This document shows, piece after piece, positions 8,098-16,745 of a DNA stretch of 19,648 bases; the first letter of the stretch is position 1; every line of letters starts with the position of its first letter. The DNA comes from an uncultured Rhizobiaceae group bacterium (lineage in GTDB: Bacteria; Pseudomonadota; Alphaproteobacteria; Rhizobiales; Rhizobiaceae). The stretch is from NCBI GenBank assembly GCA_938009335.1, contig CALLHT010000106.1, forward strand, positions 1 to 19,648. The letters run 5' to 3'. Position numbers and translations under genes: made by a program. The notes under the pieces were generated by a model. The model did not search any database. It was given only the letters and a program-made list of their open reading frames with translations, and had not been told where the DNA came from.

Positions 8098-8556
8098 TTA
8101 TTCTTCTTCCGGATCAACCATCATGGCGCCGATCTTTGCCTCGGCTGCCTTTTCGTCTCCCACCCACGCTTCGCAATCATACTTAAAAATATTACCACGT
8201 TGCTTCTGCTTCACCACACGCAATTCTAACTGATCTCCAGGAACAACCGGACGTCGGAATTTTGCGTCATCAATTGTCATGAAGTACACAAGCTTTCGTT
8301 TGCCCTTGGAATTTTCCTTGGCACAGATTGCACCTGCCGTTTGGGCCATTGCTTCAACAATTAAAACGCCCGGCATAATCGGGTCGCCCGGGAAATGACC
8401 GCCGAAATGCGGCTCATTAAAGGTTACGTTTTTGATCCCTACGCCGCGTTGGTCGCCTTCAACATTACTTATCCGATCAATCAACAGAAACGGATAACGA
8501 TGCGGTAAAAGAGAAAAAAGCTCCTTTATTTCAATCGTTTCGATGGAACTAGTCAT
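8098..8556 (-). CDS. fabZ: 3-hydroxyacyl-ACP dehydratase FabZ
   Basis: FabZ dehydrates 3-hydroxyacyl-ACP in fatty acid elongation. It draws on the same hydroxyacyl-ACP pool that LpxA and LpxD use, which explains its place between them. The 152-residue hotdog-fold protein shows LLPHRYPFLLIDRI at 16-29 and the catalytic segment GGHFPGDPIMPGVLIVEAMA, with H54 and E68 as the active pair. The start is ATG 8556, which overlaps the lpxD stop (ATGACTAG, 8 nt) and follows a purine-rich AAGGGAAAAGG site. The frame extends upstream to an ATG at 8595, but that is inside lpxD and unlike the family. Confidence 0.97.
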   Translation of the reverse strand: MTSSIETIEIKELFSLLPHRYPFLLIDRISNVEGDQRGVGIKNVTFNEPHFGGHFPGDPIMPGVLIVEAMAQTAGAICAKENSKGKRKLVYFMTIDDAKFRRPVVPGDQLELRVVKQKQRGNIFKYDCEAWVGDEKAAEAKIGAMMVDPEEE

Positions 8557-9598
8557 CTTTGCCTTTTCCCTTCTTTCGATCTTTCTTATCCGCAATCATG
8601 ATCTTTGCAGCCTGTCGCATCCAGGTAGATGCCTTAATTGCCGGATAGCCCATCACCCGTTCGCCTGGTGCCACATCGCCATGGACACCAGACCCACCGC
8701 CTACCTGTGCACCATGCCCAACTGTGGTATGGCCGACAATACCCGCCTGACCTGCTACCACAACAAAATCACCAAGTGTTGCACTTCCAGAGATGCCAGC
8801 CAGACCAACAATCACGCAATTACGGCCAATGGTTGCGTTGTGTCCGATTTGGACCAGATTATCAATCTTCGTGCCTTCGCCGATCACTGTATCCCGATTG
8901 GCTCCGCGATCCACAGTAGAATTAGCGCCAATCTCCACACGGTCCTGTATGATCACCCGCCCAATTTGAGGGATTTTTTTGTGGCCACCCGGGCCCATGG
9001 CAAAACCAAAACCGTCTTGCCCTATCTGCACACCATTATGAATGATTACGTCATCGCCCAATAGCGCATGAACTACGGTCGCATTCGCTCCAATGGTACA
9101 ATGACGCCCGATTTGCACATCCGGACCGATAACGGCACCGGGAAGCAACACAGACCCCGCCCCTATCGCGGCATTCGGGCCAACAGTGGCACCAGCTTCA
9201 ATGGTAACATCTGTTTCGATCTTGGCATCTGGATGAACAAAGGCCTGTGCGGAAACACCTGCGATGCCCGTGACAGGTGCAGGACGCATCGCAGTTGGAT
9301 AAAGCAAAGCAAGTACCTGCGCATAAGCCTCATAAGGCTTTTCGTGCACAATTGCAGCGACGCCATCGGGTACCTGATCTCGAAACTTCTCAAGACAAAA
9401 GACTGCCGTAGCCGAGGTTTCTTTCAAGTATTTCAGGTACTTAGGGTTATCGACAAAAGACAAATCACCCTGTTGTGCTGACTCAATTGGGCCTGCGCCA
9501 TTTAGTTCTGCAGAAGCGTGAATACCATTAAGATGCAATTCCGCACCGCACGCCGCCGCAGCATCTTCAATCGATAAAACCTGAGGTGAAATAAACAT
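8549..9598 (-). CDS. lpxD: UDP-3-O-(3-hydroxyacyl)glucosamine N-acyltransferase
   Basis: LpxD adds the N-linked hydroxyacyl chain to the UDP-sugar after LpxA and LpxC have acted; lpxC is not in this window. The 349 residues comprise a uridine-binding N-terminal domain (1-110, with GDLSFVDNPKYLKYL at 44-58) and a left-handed beta-helix from about 118. The catalytic His is H253 in LVQIGHNATIG, matching E. coli H239. The C-terminal helix ends in a Lys-rich tail (DKKDRKKGKGKDD). It starts 47 nt after bamA, behind a GC-rich hairpin, with only a weak CGGG-type ribosome binding site. No skp (ompH) gene lies between bamA and lpxD, unlike in E. coli. Confidence 0.97.
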   Translation of the reverse strand: MFISPQVLSIEDAAAACGAELHLNGIHASAELNGAGPIESAQQGDLSFVDNPKYLKYLKETSATAVFCLEKFRDQVPDGVAAIVHEKPYEAYAQVLALLYPTAMRPAPVTGIAGVSAQAFVHPDAKIETDVTIEAGATVGPNAAIGAGSVLLPGAVIGPDVQIGRHCTIGANATVVHALLGDDVIIHNGVQIGQDGFGFAMGPGGHKKIPQIGRVIIQDRVEIGANSTVDRGANRDTVIGEGTKIDNLVQIGHNATIGRNCVIVGLAGISGSATLGDFVVVAGQAGIVGHTTVGHGAQVGGGSGVHGDVAPGERVMGYPAIKASTWMRQAAKIMIADKKDRKKGKGKDD

Positions 9599-9615
9599 AT
9601 GACCCGATACAATAA

Positions 9616-9634
9616 GGGCCGGAAGTTCCGGCCC
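9616..9634 (-). terminator. GC-rich hairpin between bamA and lpxD (weak terminator or processing site)
   Basis: GGGCCGGAA and TTCCGGCCC form a perfect inverted repeat around one base; as RNA this folds into a 7-bp GGGCCGG/CCGGCCC stem with a 5-nt loop. On the minus strand it is followed by TTATTGT, a weak U-tract, so it may lower lpxD expression relative to bamA or stabilise the bamA 3' end. It lies 11 nt after the bamA stop. Confidence 0.5.
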
Positions 9635-9645
9635 GTATGGTTGGA

Positions 9646-12147
9646 TTAGAATGCGGAACTTACGCCGAAGTTAAACTCTTGGATATCATCAAACGGCTGA
9701 TCTTCGATTGGCACCGCGTAATCAAAGCGCAAAGGTCCGAATGGTGATTGCCACAAGATACTCGCACCGACTGAAGCACGGATTTCATCATCGTCAGGAT
9801 CGCCTAAAAGCGCGTCATCAGTAGGAAAATTACCAATATTTCGAATTGCGTCAAGAGCACCATTGCCCGGGTTTGTAATCTGACCTGCATCCGCAAACAA
9901 AGCACCTCTCAATCCAATTGCACGCGGTACGAATGGTAGCGGGAACTGCACTTCCGCTGTTGCATTCCAGAAGGTTTGACCACCCAGAGGATCGCCCGTG
10001 AATGGGTCACGAGGACCATAACCGAAGGAATCGAAGCCGCGAATGGTATTTGAACGCGCTTGGAAGTTATCAACGGTCCTTAGAGTATCCGTAATTGAGT
10101 TCGTTCCATCGCCGCCAAATTGTTCAAGGTGACCACCACGAACGCGGCCGAACAGGACAATATCCTCTTCTTCTGAAAGCAAATGATAGGCCGCAAGTTG
10201 GACATCTGTTTGCAGATAATTCGCATCACCACCTACACCGTAATAGGTTTGGGTAAACGCTGCTCTTATGCCTTCGCGCGGCGCACCTTGGTTATCAAGT
10301 GTGTTGTAGAGAAAGCTATAGCCCACACCTGATGCAGTGAATGAACCCAAATCATCGAACAAACCCGCTGAAAGCTCGCTGTCTGTATTACCTTGCACAT
10401 TATCCGATGTCCTAGGCGCAACCATTATTGTACTTCCTGGCGGAGCTGTTGGATCAGGGTCTGGCACTGAAATTAGCTGTAAACCGGGATCAATCAATAC
10501 ACCATTTGCGCGCGTATCGCTATCTCTATAGCTGTAGAATACATTAGCACGAAGTTGTTCAGTGATCGGTAGGCCAAATGAAATACGACCCGAATTGCTA
10601 TCAACTAGGTATTGACGCTCGGAAGTCGCATCAGATTGCGTTGATGAAAGAGAAACGCCAGCAGAGATACGATAACCGAGGAAATAAGGCTCTGTGAAAT
10701 CAAAGCCATATGTTTCTTCGTCATCACTAGTACTAAACGCAACGCGCAGGAATTGACCTCGACCGAGGAAGTTGCGTTCTGTCAAGCTAACCTGAGCTGA
10801 AACGCCCCCGTTTGTTGAGAAACCACCTGAAAGTGAGATGTCACCCGTAGATTGTTCAATAACATTTACAATCACACGAATACGATCGGGTGAAGACCCT
10901 GGGCGTGTTGAAATGTTTACAGATTCAAAGAAGCCAAGAGCCTGAATGCGGTCACGCGTCTTGTTCACAAGCACGCGGTTATAGGCATCGCCTTCAGAAA
11001 TATCGAATTCACGCCGGATTACATAGTCTCGTGTCCGGTCGTTGCCGATGATCACAATGTCTTCGATAAAGACGCGTGCGCCTTCGTCAACCAGATAAAC
11101 CACATCAATTGTGTTGGTCTCGAAGTTCCGGTTGCCGCGAGGTACAACCTCAACAAAGGCAAATCCTTCTTCAGACACGCGCTCCGTAATCGCGAGAATG
11201 GTATCTTCTACCTTCTTAGCGCTGTAGAAATCGCCCGGCTTCGACTTGTAAAGGCTTTCTAGGCCCGTTGGGTCCAGATTAGGCACTGTGCTGTCGATAG
11301 AAATATTACCGAATGTGTAGCGAACGCCTTCTTCAAAGGTGAATGTGATTGTGTACTCATTCTCCACCTCATCAAGATCAGCAGTAGTTGAGAGGATTTG
11401 GAAATCCGCAAAGCCTTTGTTGAAGTAGAAGTTGCGTAACGCTTCTTCGTCAGATGAAATACGGTTTGGATCATACACATCGTTTGATTGCAGGAAGCTT
11501 AGGAATGATGATTCCTTCGTTGCAATCACATCGCGCAAGTGGCGATCAGAGAATGTATCATTGCCGACGAAGTTAATCGACGAAATCTTTGTCTTGTCGC
11601 CTTCATCAACACGATAAATCACGTTAACGCGGTTGTTCTCCAAAGGAATAACTTCGAAGCTGACTGTTGCGCCACGCTTGCCGACACGGCCATAGGCCTC
11701 GCGGATACGGGCAACATCAATGCCTGCCTGCTCGTCGCTATATACGCCCTGCTCTTTCAGCAAGATAATGGTCTTGAGCGCATCGTCTTTCAGGCGATTG
11801 TTGCCTTGAAACTGAATTTTGTTAACGGTCGCGTTTTCATCCACATCGACAACCAGCACAGAGCCCTGTTGGAAGATGGAGACATCGCTGAACAAGCCGG
11901 TTGCGAACAACGCTTTGATCGAGTCGTCCACATCGAAGTTATCGAAAGACTGACCAGGAGAAATTGTGAGATAAGAAGCAACAATTTCATCATCGATGCG
12001 CTCATTTCCGCGTACATCAATGCTGCTCACCACTGCTGCATGCGCCTCGGTTCCCAGTTTCTCGCCAGCAACGCCTGAAATCATAACGGCGCCAACCGTA
12101 AAGATAAACGCTAAAACCAAGGATTTAGTCAGAGTTTTCAGATACAT
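9646..12147 (-). CDS. bamA: Outer membrane protein assembly factor BamA
   Basis: BamA is the Omp85 barrel that folds and inserts outer-membrane proteins. The 833-residue precursor starts with a signal peptide (hydrophobic 10-25, likely cut after EAHA near residue 37). Five POTRA domains follow to about 420 (first: AVVSSIDVRGNERIDDEIVA; others show typical FxGNxxxxD and GxF cores), then a 16-strand barrel that ends in the expected aromatic residue (GVSSAF). The conserved loop-6 motif is IRGF with R703. The start at 12147 follows a GAG-containing purine stretch. A 347-nt gap separates it from rseP and contains a candidate promoter, so bamA probably also has its own transcript. Length and domain order are normal. 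Confidence 0.98.
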   Translation of the reverse strand: MYLKTLTKSLVLAFIFTVGAVMISGVAGEKLGTEAHAAVVSSIDVRGNERIDDEIVASYLTISPGQSFDNFDVDDSIKALFATGLFSDVSIFQQGSVLVVDVDENATVNKIQFQGNNRLKDDALKTIILLKEQGVYSDEQAGIDVARIREAYGRVGKRGATVSFEVIPLENNRVNVIYRVDEGDKTKISSINFVGNDTFSDRHLRDVIATKESSFLSFLQSNDVYDPNRISSDEEALRNFYFNKGFADFQILSTTADLDEVENEYTITFTFEEGVRYTFGNISIDSTVPNLDPTGLESLYKSKPGDFYSAKKVEDTILAITERVSEEGFAFVEVVPRGNRNFETNTIDVVYLVDEGARVFIEDIVIIGNDRTRDYVIRREFDISEGDAYNRVLVNKTRDRIQALGFFESVNISTRPGSSPDRIRVIVNVIEQSTGDISLSGGFSTNGGVSAQVSLTERNFLGRGQFLRVAFSTSDDEETYGFDFTEPYFLGYRISAGVSLSSTQSDATSERQYLVDSNSGRISFGLPITEQLRANVFYSYRDSDTRANGVLIDPGLQLISVPDPDPTAPPGSTIMVAPRTSDNVQGNTDSELSAGLFDDLGSFTASGVGYSFLYNTLDNQGAPREGIRAAFTQTYYGVGGDANYLQTDVQLAAYHLLSEEEDIVLFGRVRGGHLEQFGGDGTNSITDTLRTVDNFQARSNTIRGFDSFGYGPRDPFTGDPLGGQTFWNATAEVQFPLPFVPRAIGLRGALFADAGQITNPGNGALDAIRNIGNFPTDDALLGDPDDDEIRASVGASILWQSPFGPLRFDYAVPIEDQPFDDIQEFNFGVSSAF

Positions 12148-12494
12148 CTTGTTATTCTCAATCCACCATCTCAGGCTTATTATTATCCACCCTCGCGCGC
12201 GAACGCACTACGAGAATCCGTTAGTTAACAAACCTTTTACAGAGTTTTCCCCGTCGTGCAACACTTGTTCCGCAAATTGGTACCACCAAATTCTTGATTA
12301 TGCATAACTGTTGCATTTTAACCCAATGCATTTGAATTTTGTGGTTAATTTTCGTCTAAGAACCGATCAAATCGCATTTCTCATTGTTACAATGATACAA
12401 CCTGAATCAGCCTGTACACATCCAACGAGAAGCACGTGAAACACGGTCATTTTGTGACTGAAATTGCCCAATTTCCGGATCTGTGGCCCGATTT
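12148..12494 (-). other. rseP-bamA intergenic region
   Basis: This 347-nt stretch is the longest gap within the operon and has no convincing gene on either strand. It is visibly more AT-rich than the flanking genes. It holds a candidate bamA promoter at 12297-12326 and a roughly 145-nt untranslated leader. Near the rseP end it holds two small inverted repeats: GTCA/TGAC at 12446-12458 (loop TTTTG) and GAAATT/AATTTC at 12460-12475 (loop GCCC). Neither is a classical terminator. Confidence 0.6.
12297..12326 (-). promoter_or_regulatory. Candidate sigma-70-type promoter for bamA
   Basis: On the minus strand TTGGGT (12326-12321) and CATAAT (12302-12297) are separated by 18 nt. The predicted transcript start near 12290 would give a leader of about 145 nt before the bamA ATG. 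The sequence around the -35 element contains a TGCAT/ATGCA inverted repeat. This is pattern matching only. Confidence 0.4.
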
Positions 12495-13646
12495 TTAGTT
12501 AAAGAAGCCCAATCGGTTCACAATATCGTTGTGCGTAGCAAACAGCATCATGGAAATCAGCAAAACAAAGCCGAAACGGAAGCTATATTCCTGCACCCGC
12601 TGTCCCATAGGCTTACCTGCGATGGCTTCGTAGGCATAAAACACCAGGTGGCCACCATCCAACATGGGAATTGGAAACAGATTGAGCAAACCAATGCTCA
12701 CAGAGAGGATCGCTGCTAAACTGATAAGCGCGGTCAACCCCAGGGTTGCCACATCGCCTGAAATTTTGGCTATGCCTATCGGGCCACTCAACTGATCGAC
12801 GGATTCACGGCCAGAGAAGATGCCGCCTAGATACTGGAATGTCCGCTTCACGATGTAGATGGTTTCGGCAACGCCTGCGCCAAACGCTTCAATAATTCCG
12901 TATTCTTTCTTGCGAACATTCGCCTCTTCTGCACGGCTTATAATGCCCACCACTCCAATGCGGTTGATATTCCCGAAGCGATCTTCTTGCTCTGTAAGTC
13001 TTGGTGTAATCGGCAGGTTTATCAGTTTGCCATCGCGTTCAAGCGTAAATTGAAGCTCTAAACCGTGTTTTGGCGCTACAAGACGCGGCACATCTCGAAA
13101 GTTATTCACCTCAATGCCGTCGATTTCCTTTATGATATCACCCGCTAATACGCCTGCAGCCTCCGCCGGGCTTTCCGCCACGACTTCGGACACCACAGGG
13201 TCTGTTACGAAACGACCAAGAAAATAGAAAGAGCCTGCAAAAATAAGAATAGCAAGAATAAAATTCGCAACAGGGCCTGCAACAACAACAGCAGCGCGCT
13301 GCCCTACCCGTTTGTGCTCAAAACTACCGGCTTTTTGTTCTTCCGTCATAGATTCAAGGCGTTCGTGATCCGGTACAGATGCTGCATTGGCATCGCCGGC
13401 AAACTTAACATAGCCGCCAAGCGGTATCGCGCATAGTTTCCAGCGCGTGCCGTGTTTGTCATCAAAACCGATAATCTGCGGACCAAACCCGATCGCGAAT
13501 GCGTCGATGTCAACTTTATTCCAGCGCGCAACGAGATAGTGACCCAGTTCATGAAAGAAAACGACAACCGTCAAAATGGCGAGGAAAGGCAGAATATAGC
13601 CAAATAGTGAAAACCCACCCGCACTTAAATTACCCAGGAATTCCAT
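12495..13646 (-). CDS. rseP: Site-2 intramembrane metalloprotease RseP
   Basis: RseP cleaves membrane-bound substrates such as anti-sigma factors or signal-peptide remnants within the inner membrane. The 383-residue protein has a first membrane helix carrying the zinc motif HELGH (32-36). A PDZ domain lies at about 125-195 (VVSEVVAESPAEAAGVLAGD and GIEVNNF). A C-terminal pair of helices carries the third metal ligand in NLFPIPMLDGGH (D330). The start ATG at 13646 follows AAGAGG at a usable spacing. It follows cdsA by 53 nt; dxr, which sits between cdsA and rseP in many other bacteria, is absent here. Confidence 0.96.
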   Translation of the reverse strand: MEFLGNLSAGGFSLFGYILPFLAILTVVVFFHELGHYLVARWNKVDIDAFAIGFGPQIIGFDDKHGTRWKLCAIPLGGYVKFAGDANAASVPDHERLESMTEEQKAGSFEHKRVGQRAAVVVAGPVANFILAILIFAGSFYFLGRFVTDPVVSEVVAESPAEAAGVLAGDIIKEIDGIEVNNFRDVPRLVAPKHGLELQFTLERDGKLINLPITPRLTEQEDRFGNINRIGVVGIISRAEEANVRKKEYGIIEAFGAGVAETIYIVKRTFQYLGGIFSGRESVDQLSGPIGIAKISGDVATLGLTALISLAAILSVSIGLLNLFPIPMLDGGHLVFYAYEAIAGKPMGQRVQEYSFRFGFVLLISMMLFATHNDIVNRLGFFN

Positions 13647-13699
13647 ATTCGTTCACACCTCTTGCTGCGTGTTGCAGATAAGACCGTTCATACCGCGCA

Positions 13700-14569
13700 T
13701 CAAGGCGACAAAAAGACATTATCAAAGATTACAGGGATTGAATTATCAAAAGATGAATTCCACTGGATTACATAAAGAGTGCCCCATAACAAAACGGCGG
13801 AAAATATGAGACCATCAACCCGGTCCAGCACGCCGCCATGTCCTGGAATTAGCGAACCAGAATCCTTTACGTTATAGCGCCTCTTAAGCACAGATTCCGC
13901 CAGGTCTCCGACTTGCGATGCAACGGCCACTAGAATGATAAGTGCGAAAAAGCCAGTGCCCGGCGATTTTCCGGCATAGGCGACAACCGCCCAACTTAAA
14001 ATCACGCTTCCGGTAATGCCGCCTATAAATCCTGCCCAGGTTTTCTTAGGCGAGATGCGTGGTGCGAGTTTCGGCCCACCAATTGATCGCCCGGCAAAAT
14101 AAGCAAATACATCTGCTCCCCAAACGCAGGCAAATACAATGACCACGAGCAGCAGACCACTTATTGTATCCAATCGAAGTTCAGACATCGCAATGAACGG
14201 CAGACCTGCATAGGCAAGACCAATAGCAGCCAAAACGCTGCGTGAACTCATCCATTCCCAAATTGCTAACAACACCACGCCTAAAACCAGCAGTCCTTCT
14301 GCCAGTAATAGTTTTCCACTAAGGTAAGCGGCGATGACGAGCAACAGGAAACCAATCGCCGCCAAACGGTTTATCATCGGCATGGAAGACTTGGTGATGG
14401 TGGAAAACTCGTTAAAGATAAAAAGCGCTATGAACGCCCATAAAAGCTGGAACGTTAGGCCGCCGATCCACGTCATAAACAAAACGATCACGGCCAAAAC
14501 AATTGCAGAAACAATGCGCAGCTTCAGTTCCCGGTTGAGAAACCGTTCTTCCGACGCATCTGCGTTCAC
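13700..14569 (-). CDS. cdsA: Phosphatidate cytidylyltransferase (CDP-diacylglycerol synthase)
   Basis: CdsA converts phosphatidic acid and CTP to CDP-diacylglycerol, the precursor of membrane phospholipids. The 289-residue protein is highly hydrophobic with about seven or eight membrane helices. It ends with the family signature: SPKKTWAG at 173-180, GDLAESVLKR at 221-230 and GHGGVLDRVD at 243-252, which holds the metal-binding Asp residues. It starts with GTG at 14569, sharing four bases (GTGA) with the uppS stop. A purine-rich GGGAAACGGGA precedes it, so translation is probably coupled to uppS. The N-terminal 15 residues are polar and acidic. Confidence 0.96.
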   Translation of the reverse strand: MNADASEERFLNRELKLRIVSAIVLAVIVLFMTWIGGLTFQLLWAFIALFIFNEFSTITKSSMPMINRLAAIGFLLLVIAAYLSGKLLLAEGLLVLGVVLLAIWEWMSSRSVLAAIGLAYAGLPFIAMSELRLDTISGLLLVVIVFACVWGADVFAYFAGRSIGGPKLAPRISPKKTWAGFIGGITGSVILSWAVVAYAGKSPGTGFFALIILVAVASQVGDLAESVLKRRYNVKDSGSLIPGHGGVLDRVDGLIFSAVLLWGTLYVIQWNSSFDNSIPVIFDNVFLSP

Positions 14570-15318
14570 GATCCCGTTTCCCTAACGAGCCCACCAAACC
14601 GCCGGTTGCGGTCGCAGAATGTATCGATTGCTTCCGCCAATTGATCCTTACCAAAGTCGGGCCACAAGCAGTCCATAAATATGAACTCACTATAGGCAAG
14701 TTGCCATAATAGGAAATTGGATAGGCGCTTTTCACCGCTTGTTCTGATCAGCAAATCAGGTTCAGGCACGCCGTGCGTATACAAGAATCCATCCATCATT
14801 TGTTCATCTATCTGGTCTGGCGAAACTTTGCCCTCCGCGACTTGTTCTGCAATCAAACGAGTCGCGTTGAGTATTTCGTCACGACTACCATAGTTGAACG
14901 CGATCAACAGCGTTTGGCCGGTATTGCCCGCTGTCAGATTTTGCGCCTCATCCAATAAATTGAGAAGATCATCAGGAACGCGTTTGCGGCTACCAATAAT
15001 CAGAACACGCACATTGCTTTTATGAAGGTCAGCCAAGTCACGGCGAATAAACAACCTAAGCAACGAAAAGAGCTCAGAAATCTCACTTTCGGGCCGCGAC
15101 CAATTTTCGGTAGAAAACGAGTAAAGCGTCAAATATTCAACACCTAAATCACCTGCCGCCCTTACCGTCCGGCGGACTGCTTCAACACCCTGCTTGTGTC
15201 CTGCAGTTCTGGGTAAGCCACGCTGCTCAGCCCAGCGACCATTGCCATCCATAATAATGGCTATGTGCTTAGGCGTAGCTTTACGTTTTTCAGCTGGTGT
15301 TGCGTGATCGCTCGACAC
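14566..15318 (-). CDS. uppS: Isoprenyl transferase / undecaprenyl diphosphate synthase
   Basis: UppS condenses farnesyl diphosphate with isopentenyl diphosphate units to make undecaprenyl diphosphate, the lipid carrier for peptidoglycan and O-antigen. The motif IIMDGNGRWA at 21-30 holds the catalytic Asp24; TAGHKQG with H41 and the LYSFSTENW and RTSGEKRLSNFL segments are also typical. The start is placed at GTG 15318, 10 nt after the frr stop with TGGGA just upstream, giving 250 residues as usual. The frame extends back to an ATG at 15384 inside frr, which would add 22 basic residues not typical of the family. Its stop overlaps the cdsA GTG. Confidence 0.95.
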   Translation of the reverse strand: MSSDHATPAEKRKATPKHIAIIMDGNGRWAEQRGLPRTAGHKQGVEAVRRTVRAAGDLGVEYLTLYSFSTENWSRPESEISELFSLLRLFIRRDLADLHKSNVRVLIIGSRKRVPDDLLNLLDEAQNLTAGNTGQTLLIAFNYGSRDEILNATRLIAEQVAEGKVSPDQIDEQMMDGFLYTHGVPEPDLLIRTSGEKRLSNFLLWQLAYSEFIFMDCLWPDFGKDQLAEAIDTFCDRNRRFGGLVRETGS

Positions 15319-15328
15319 TTTTTTCCCA

Positions 15329-15892
15329 CTAAACCTGCATGATTTCTGTTTCTTTCGCAGCGATAATGTTATCGACCTCTGCAATCATGTCATCTGTAGA
15401 CTTTTGAACCTTGTCGGACAAACCTCTGGCGTCGTCTTGTCCTAGATCTCCGTCTTTCTCAGCCTTTTTGAGCGTGTCCATGCCGTCACGGCGAACATGA
15501 CGAATGGCAACTCTGGTCTGCTCAGCATATTGATGCGCAACCTTTACGATTTCCTTACGACGCTCTTCATTGAGTTCCGGCAAAGGAATTCGCAAATTGG
15601 TACCATCCGTTACCGGATTAAGACCCAAGTCGGATTCTCGAATTGCTTTCTCGACCGCAGCAACCATGGATTTATCCCAAACCTGAACAGAAATCATTCG
15701 CGGCTCGGGCACAGAAACGGTTCCCACCTGATTCATAGGCATTTGCTGGCCGTAAGCATCCACCATAATCGGATCAAGAATGCTGGCTGATGCTCGACCG
15801 GTTCTCAAGCCAGCCAAATCACTCTTCAAGGCAGTTAAAGCGCCCTCCATTCGGCGGTTGATATCTGCAAGGTCTATAATTCCGTCGGACAT
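15329..15892 (-). CDS. frr: Ribosome recycling factor
   Basis: RRF splits post-termination ribosomes together with EF-G. The 187-residue product is close to the standard 185. It begins DLADINRRMEGALTALKSDL and contains LRTGRASASILDPIMVDAYG, the family hallmark, followed by the head-domain segments VSVPEPRMISVQVWD and LRIPLPELNEERRKEIVK. It lies 25 nt after pyrH, with a purine-rich GAGAAAGAAGC before the ATG. The frr-uppS-cdsA block downstream is tightly packed. Confidence 0.98.
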   Translation of the reverse strand: MSDGIIDLADINRRMEGALTALKSDLAGLRTGRASASILDPIMVDAYGQQMPMNQVGTVSVPEPRMISVQVWDKSMVAAVEKAIRESDLGLNPVTDGTNLRIPLPELNEERRKEIVKVAHQYAEQTRVAIRHVRRDGMDTLKKAEKDGDLGQDDARGLSDKVQKSTDDMIAEVDNIIAAKETEIMQV

Positions 15893-15917
15893 TTTGCTTC
15901 TTTCTCTCGACTTAAAC

Positions 15918-16640
15918 TCAATTAACGGAGACCGTAGTAGAACGGCCCTCGCCTTTCAATATCTTTGCGAACCCGCCTTCATCTTCCAAAGAGAAAACAA
16001 CAACGGGGATATTAGATTCTTTTGTGAGGCTCACTGCAGCCGCATCCATAACTTCAAGGCCACGTTCCAATACTTCGGCATGGGTTATTGAATCAAACCG
16101 CGTAGCGTCAGGATCCTTTTTTGGATCAGCTGAATAAATCCCGTCGACCTGTGTTGCTTTCAAAAGCGCATCGCATTGCATTTCACAGGCCCTTAATGCT
16201 GCCGCTGTATCAGTCGTGAAGTATGGATTGCCAGTACCACCAGCAAAGATGACGATTTTTCCTTCGCTTGCATATTTTTCAGCAGCGCGTTGGGAAAACT
16301 GTTCGCAAACTTCATCCATCGCAATCGCTGACAATACAACCGCATCAACGCCCATATCCTGAAGCGCCATGCGTAAGGCAATCGCGTTCATGACGGTTGC
16401 GAGCATGCCCATATGGTCACCGGAGACACGGTCTGCACCTTTTGCGGCAAGCGCAACACCCCGAAAGATGTTACCTCCGCCAACGACGAGACCAACGCGG
16501 GCACCAAGGGAAACGCCCTCTTTGATGTCGGCACAAATCCGCTGCACCGTTCCCGGATCAATGCCAAACCCCGTATCGCCCATAAGGGCTTCACCGGAGA
16601 CCTTGAGCAGGACGTTTTGATATTTAAGCGAAGAACCCAT
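15918..16640 (-). CDS. pyrH: UMP kinase
   Basis: PyrH phosphorylates UMP to UDP in pyrimidine synthesis and is the bacterial hexameric amino-acid-kinase type. The 240-residue product has LLKVSGEALMG at 11-21 (phosphate-binding Lys) and VGLVVGGGNIFRG around 49-61. The UMP-binding GGTGNPYFTTDTAA is also present, as is the C-terminal VFSLEDEGGFAKILKGE. AGGGA lies upstream of the ATG at 16640. It follows tsf after 105 nt that contain a long hairpin, and it precedes frr by 25 nt, in the widespread tsf-pyrH-frr order. In the family, activity is controlled by GTP and UTP. Confidence 0.98.
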   Translation of the reverse strand: MGSSLKYQNVLLKVSGEALMGDTGFGIDPGTVQRICADIKEGVSLGARVGLVVGGGNIFRGVALAAKGADRVSGDHMGMLATVMNAIALRMALQDMGVDAVVLSAIAMDEVCEQFSQRAAEKYASEGKIVIFAGGTGNPYFTTDTAAALRACEMQCDALLKATQVDGIYSADPKKDPDATRFDSITHAEVLERGLEVMDAAAVSLTKESNIPVVVFSLEDEGGFAKILKGEGRSTTVSVN

Positions 16641-16678
16641 GAATCACTTTCCCTCAAAAAGCTGATTATCGATACACG

Positions 16679-16708
16679 AAGGGCGCTCCGTTGTCACGAA
16701 ACGCCCTT
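16679..16708 (-). repeat. 13-bp inverted repeat (RNA hairpin) between tsf and pyrH
   Basis: AAGGGCGCTCCGT (16679-16691) pairs with ACGAAACGCCCTT (16696-16708) around a 4-nt loop, with some G-U pairs in RNA. On the minus strand it is not followed by a T-run (CGTGTATCG follows), and the A/T-rich stretch is on its upstream side. It therefore looks like a processing or stability hairpin, or a partial attenuator, rather than a standard terminator for tsf. Confidence 0.55.
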
Positions 16709-16745
16709 GGTAATTTTTATGCAGAATTATCTGATTTTGCAGGCC

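Noticed and set aside
8543..9064. 173-residue plus-strand frame
   Set aside because: It is antisense to lpxD, composed of His/Cys/Thr-rich sequence typical of reversed hexapeptide-repeat codons, with no ribosome binding site or family resemblance.
11539..12078. 179-residue plus-strand frame
   Set aside because: It is antisense to the POTRA region of bamA; the opposite strand is unambiguous coding sequence.
15319..15384. Upstream ATG extending uppS by 22 residues into frr
   Set aside because: The extra residues are basic and unlike the family. GTG 15318 has TGGGA upstream and gives the usual length.
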